From the NCBI RefSeq assembly GCF_040566545.1, contig NZ_JBEWZI010000004.1, positions 62,001 to 126,000 on the forward strand: DNA of 64,000 nucleotides, written 5' to 3'. Shown piece after piece: positions 61,815-64,000 of the stretch. A model generated the notes under the pieces. That model made no database searches. It saw nothing but the letters and a program-made list of their open reading frames with translations, and was not told the DNA's origin. How positions within the stretch are numbered: the first letter of the stretch is position 1; each line of letters opens with the position of its first letter. Made by a program: the position numbers and the translations under genes. Origin of the DNA: Uliginosibacterium flavum. Its GTDB lineage: Bacteria > Pseudomonadota > Gammaproteobacteria > Burkholderiales > Rhodocyclaceae.

Positions 61815-64000
61815 TTAGCGCGCGGCTTTGGCTGCCGGCGACTTGCGGCGCGTTCCGCCCTTTTCTTCCTCCACGCTCTCGGGCTTGTCGCTACCCGCAC
61901 CCGTCGGCTGCGAGGCATTCAGATCAGCATTGGCCACCACCTCAACCGTCAGTACCGAGTTAGCCTCGCGTGATTTGCCGGCATTGCTTGGCGCATCGGC
62001 CATGGTTCTCTCTGCCGACTTGTCGCCAGCTGGTGCTCCCAGCGAAATCGACGGAGCCGGTGGCGTCGGCGCAGAACCGCCACCACCCACTGCCATCACC
62101 ATGTCGCCACCCACCAGATTGGGCAGCGGTGGCAAACCACCTGCGGCACGAATCCCCGCCTCCCCGGCATTCACTAAACCACGCGGCGTATAAGGCTCAA
62201 TGTCGCCACCCTTGGTAACTGGCCGATTGAAGATCGTCGCAATGCCTGATCCCGTCGAAGCACCGCCATCGACCAGGGTGATCTTGCCGCTCAGTTTGTC
62301 CACATCCAGGCGCTGCGAAGAACCCGACACTGCCGACCGCGGCCCCTTGCCGGCATCGATATCGCCGTAGGACGCCCAGCCAAGCAGATTGCCGCCGTCA
62401 ATGGCGAACCAGCGCGAGGTATTCACATTGATCGAATCGCGCACAAACACCCGGGAATTGCCCTGATTGGCAACCAGGCCCTGTCTGCTCACTTCGACAT
62501 CATCAGCCATCTGGATCGGCCCCACATCGAGCGAGCCACCCGGCACCAGCACATCCACATCACCGCCAGACTGGCTGCGGATCTGGCTGAAGAGCATGCG
62601 CACCGAACTGTTGAACTTCAGCACATCGCCCAGGCCCGCCAGTTCCAGCGCCTTAAAGCCACGCCCATATAAAGCTTCCGGCGTCAGCTCCTCTGCGCTG
62701 TATTTACCGGGATTGTCCTTGGCATCCTTGGCCTTGGTGCTGCCCGCCAGGCCCGAAGCGGAAAGCTCGACCCACAACACCTCATAGCGGAAGCGATCAA
62801 ACATCGCGGCCTCCGCCCTGGCCGGATTCGCATCCAGTTTGTTGCGCCCGGCGAACGTCAGCCACTGTGCCCGATAGGCGCCATCATCCTGCGCGAGGCC
62901 ATAAGTCTCGATGAAGTGCAAACGCAACACATCCTGCGCGAGCTCCAGCTGAGCCGCCTTCGACAAAGCCATGAAGGCCGGCACATCGGCCGTCGCCAGA
63001 TACGTACTGGCAAACAGGGCCGTATCCAGATCCGTCGACTTGCCCGCGACGACACGGATCGATGCGCCCGTATCCGGCAGATAGCTATTAACGCCCGGCC
63101 CTTTCGAAACGATGCCATCGGAATTAGCCAGATCCACCGTGCGCCCCGCGCTCACTTCAAGCAGCCCCGGGCCAAAAATCTTGATCGCCGGGGTGGTGTT
63201 TTCCTCCAGGTTAGGACCGATTACGCCATTACTATCTTTCGTCGATCTCCAGACCTTGTCATCAGCGATCACGCTATAGACCACATCACGCCCGGCCGAG
63301 ACCGTCGTCACATCGCCCGCAGCCAGATTCTGCGCAATCAGCGACAGATCCTTCACATCACGCCCGGCACTGACATTCACGGCCTTGGCGATGATGAAGT
63401 CGCCGCTCACATCGCCCGTGCGTGCATGGATCTGTGCTGCTTTCTCATCACCATCATGGAGAGAACCGACCAGAGTCGAAGCGGTGCTACGCGGACCTGC
63501 GGCCTTGGCGCCGTTATCTTGAAACAAAGTTGAAGCGCGACTGAAACTGTCCGGCACTTTTTTCGTGTATTTCCCTGCTCCCGTATGGTTACCATCCAAA
63601 GGCTTCAAGGCCGAATCCACTTGCTCGGGATTCGCATCGATCATGCTGATTTGGGTCTTGCTCACACTGCCCTCAGCGTAAAGCGCCAATTGGCCATTCG
63701 CCGCCGGACTCATCGCCAGATTGCTGCCCGCTCCAATACTGATATCCCCGCCCAGCGCCACCACCTTGAGACTGGCAGGCAACACCGAATCTGGCGTACC
63801 CGCAAGACTGACAGCGCCCGCCGCCGAACGCAGATCCAGCAGGCTATCGGCCGTGTAGCTACTCCAGCGCGCCTGATAAGCAACCGTTGACGCGTTGGCA
63901 CTGCTCTGATTGAGCATCGATGCATTCTGGATGTTCCCCAAACTGAGATCACTGGCAGCTACGATGGCAAAGCGCGTGTTCGCGGCATACAGCCGCACGC
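61815..64000 (-). CDS. Filamentous haemagglutinin-family exoprotein, DUF3739 C-terminal part
   Basis: The frame is open to the window edge; 728 codons are visible and the N-terminus lies beyond 64000. DUF3739 hallmarks are present: RSQSGGDVDVLVPGGSLDVG, the VNTSRWFAIDGGNLLGWASY segment, GDIDAGKGP and LVNAGEAGIRAAGG. Before these come beta-helix-like segments (VSAGRDVKDLSLIAQNLAAGD). The C-terminal tail is Pro-, Ser- and Lys-rich. Exoproteins of this type are usually exported by two-partner secretion. No TpsB gene is in the window, but the Ton-like cluster is immediately downstream on the same strand. Confidence 0.85.
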   Translation of the reverse strand, partial: VRLYAANTRFAIVAASDLSLGNIQNASMLNQSSANASTVAYQARWSSYTADSLLDLRSAAGAVSLAGTPDSVLPASLKVVALGGDISIGAGSNLAMSPAANGQLALYAEGSVSKTQISMIDANPEQVDSALKPLDGNHTGAGKYTKKVPDSFSRASTLFQDNGAKAAGPRSTASTLVGSLHDGDEKAAQIHARTGDVSGDFIIAKAVNVSAGRDVKDLSLIAQNLAAGDVTTVSAGRDVVYSVIADDKVWRSTKDSNGVIGPNLEENTTPAIKIFGPGLLEVSAGRTVDLANSDGIVSKGPGVNSYLPDTGASIRVVAGKSTDLDTALFASTYLATADVPAFMALSKAAQLELAQDVLRLHFIETYGLAQDDGAYRAQWLTFAGRNKLDANPARAEAAMFDRFRYEVLWVELSASGLAGSTKAKDAKDNPGKYSAEELTPEALYGRGFKALELAGLGDVLKFNSSVRMLFSQIRSQSGGDVDVLVPGGSLDVGPIQMADDVEVSRQGLVANQGNSRVFVRDSINVNTSRWFAIDGGNLLGWASYGDIDAGKGPRSAVSGSSQRLDVDKLSGKITLVDGGASTGSGIATIFNRPVTKGGDIEPYTPRGLVNAGEAGIRAAGGLPPLPNLVGGDMVMAVGGGGSAPTPPAPSISLGAPAGDKSAERTMADAPSNAGKSREANSVLTVEVVANADLNASQPTGAGSDKPESVEEEKGGTRRKSPAAKAAR

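Overview
The window looks like a betaproteobacterium. The coding is dense and mostly GC-rich, and it carries a trimeric Gram-negative porin with C-terminal Phe, a DUF3739-type haemagglutinin, Pst and dipeptide ABC operons, and class II LysS. Genes for xylan, pectin and cyclic-amide catabolism suggest a free-living, plant-debris-associated lineage, perhaps Rhodocyclales or Burkholderiales. That placement is inference only.

Left part (1-10.7 kb): the tail of a VOC protein, then a three-gene SMC/kleisin/KITE operon of MksFEB type with no recognisable nuclease partner gene. A lipoprotein esterase with a poly-serine linker follows. It is bracketed by a degenerate 157-bp direct repeat that duplicates the 3' end of the SMC gene. 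Next come a GGDEF diguanylate cyclase, a heptamer repeat array, lysS, xpt and tRNA-Ser(CGA).

Downstream of the tRNA (10.7-14.0 kb) is a small island of lower GC. It holds a frameshifted inovirus Gp2/YagK-like gene and a two-gene cassette (DGQHR/DndB-like protein plus a putative HEPN-like protein) that is a candidate defence module.

14.0-33.5 kb is a catabolic and transport region: amidase, PotABCD-type ABC transporter, transthyretin/HIUase-like protein, MFS transporter, FCD-GntR regulator, arylmalonate-decarboxylase-like protein, hydantoinase, MhpD-like hydratase, TSUP exporter, an Asp/Glu-racemase homologue lacking both catalytic cysteines, a Dpp-type ABC operon and an RpiR regulator. Palindromic TTGT-NN-ACAA sites lie before the amidase/ABC genes, before gntR and before the decarboxylase-hydantoinase operon, and probably form one GntR regulon for an unidentified cyclic amide or ureide.

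34.1-49.7 kb is an IS-bracketed sugar island. Two decayed IS5-like copies in opposite orientation, sharing the same inner end, flank xylB-xylA-GH43-SBP, a LacI repressor with two palindromic operators, two family-10 pectate lyases, a XylR activator and a porin. To the right are scraps of other insertion sequences and of hsdM/hsdS.

50.2-64.0 kb: ankyrin protein, pstSCAB, a second heptamer array, a CPBP protease, and an unusual energy-transduction locus (DUF2341-LamG-ExbB fusion, two ExbD, TonB-like protein, 16-18-stranded-type porin, coiled-coil periplasmic protein). A large DUF3739 exoprotein running off the window end lies next to it. This last locus and the SMC operon are the best candidates for unusual systems.
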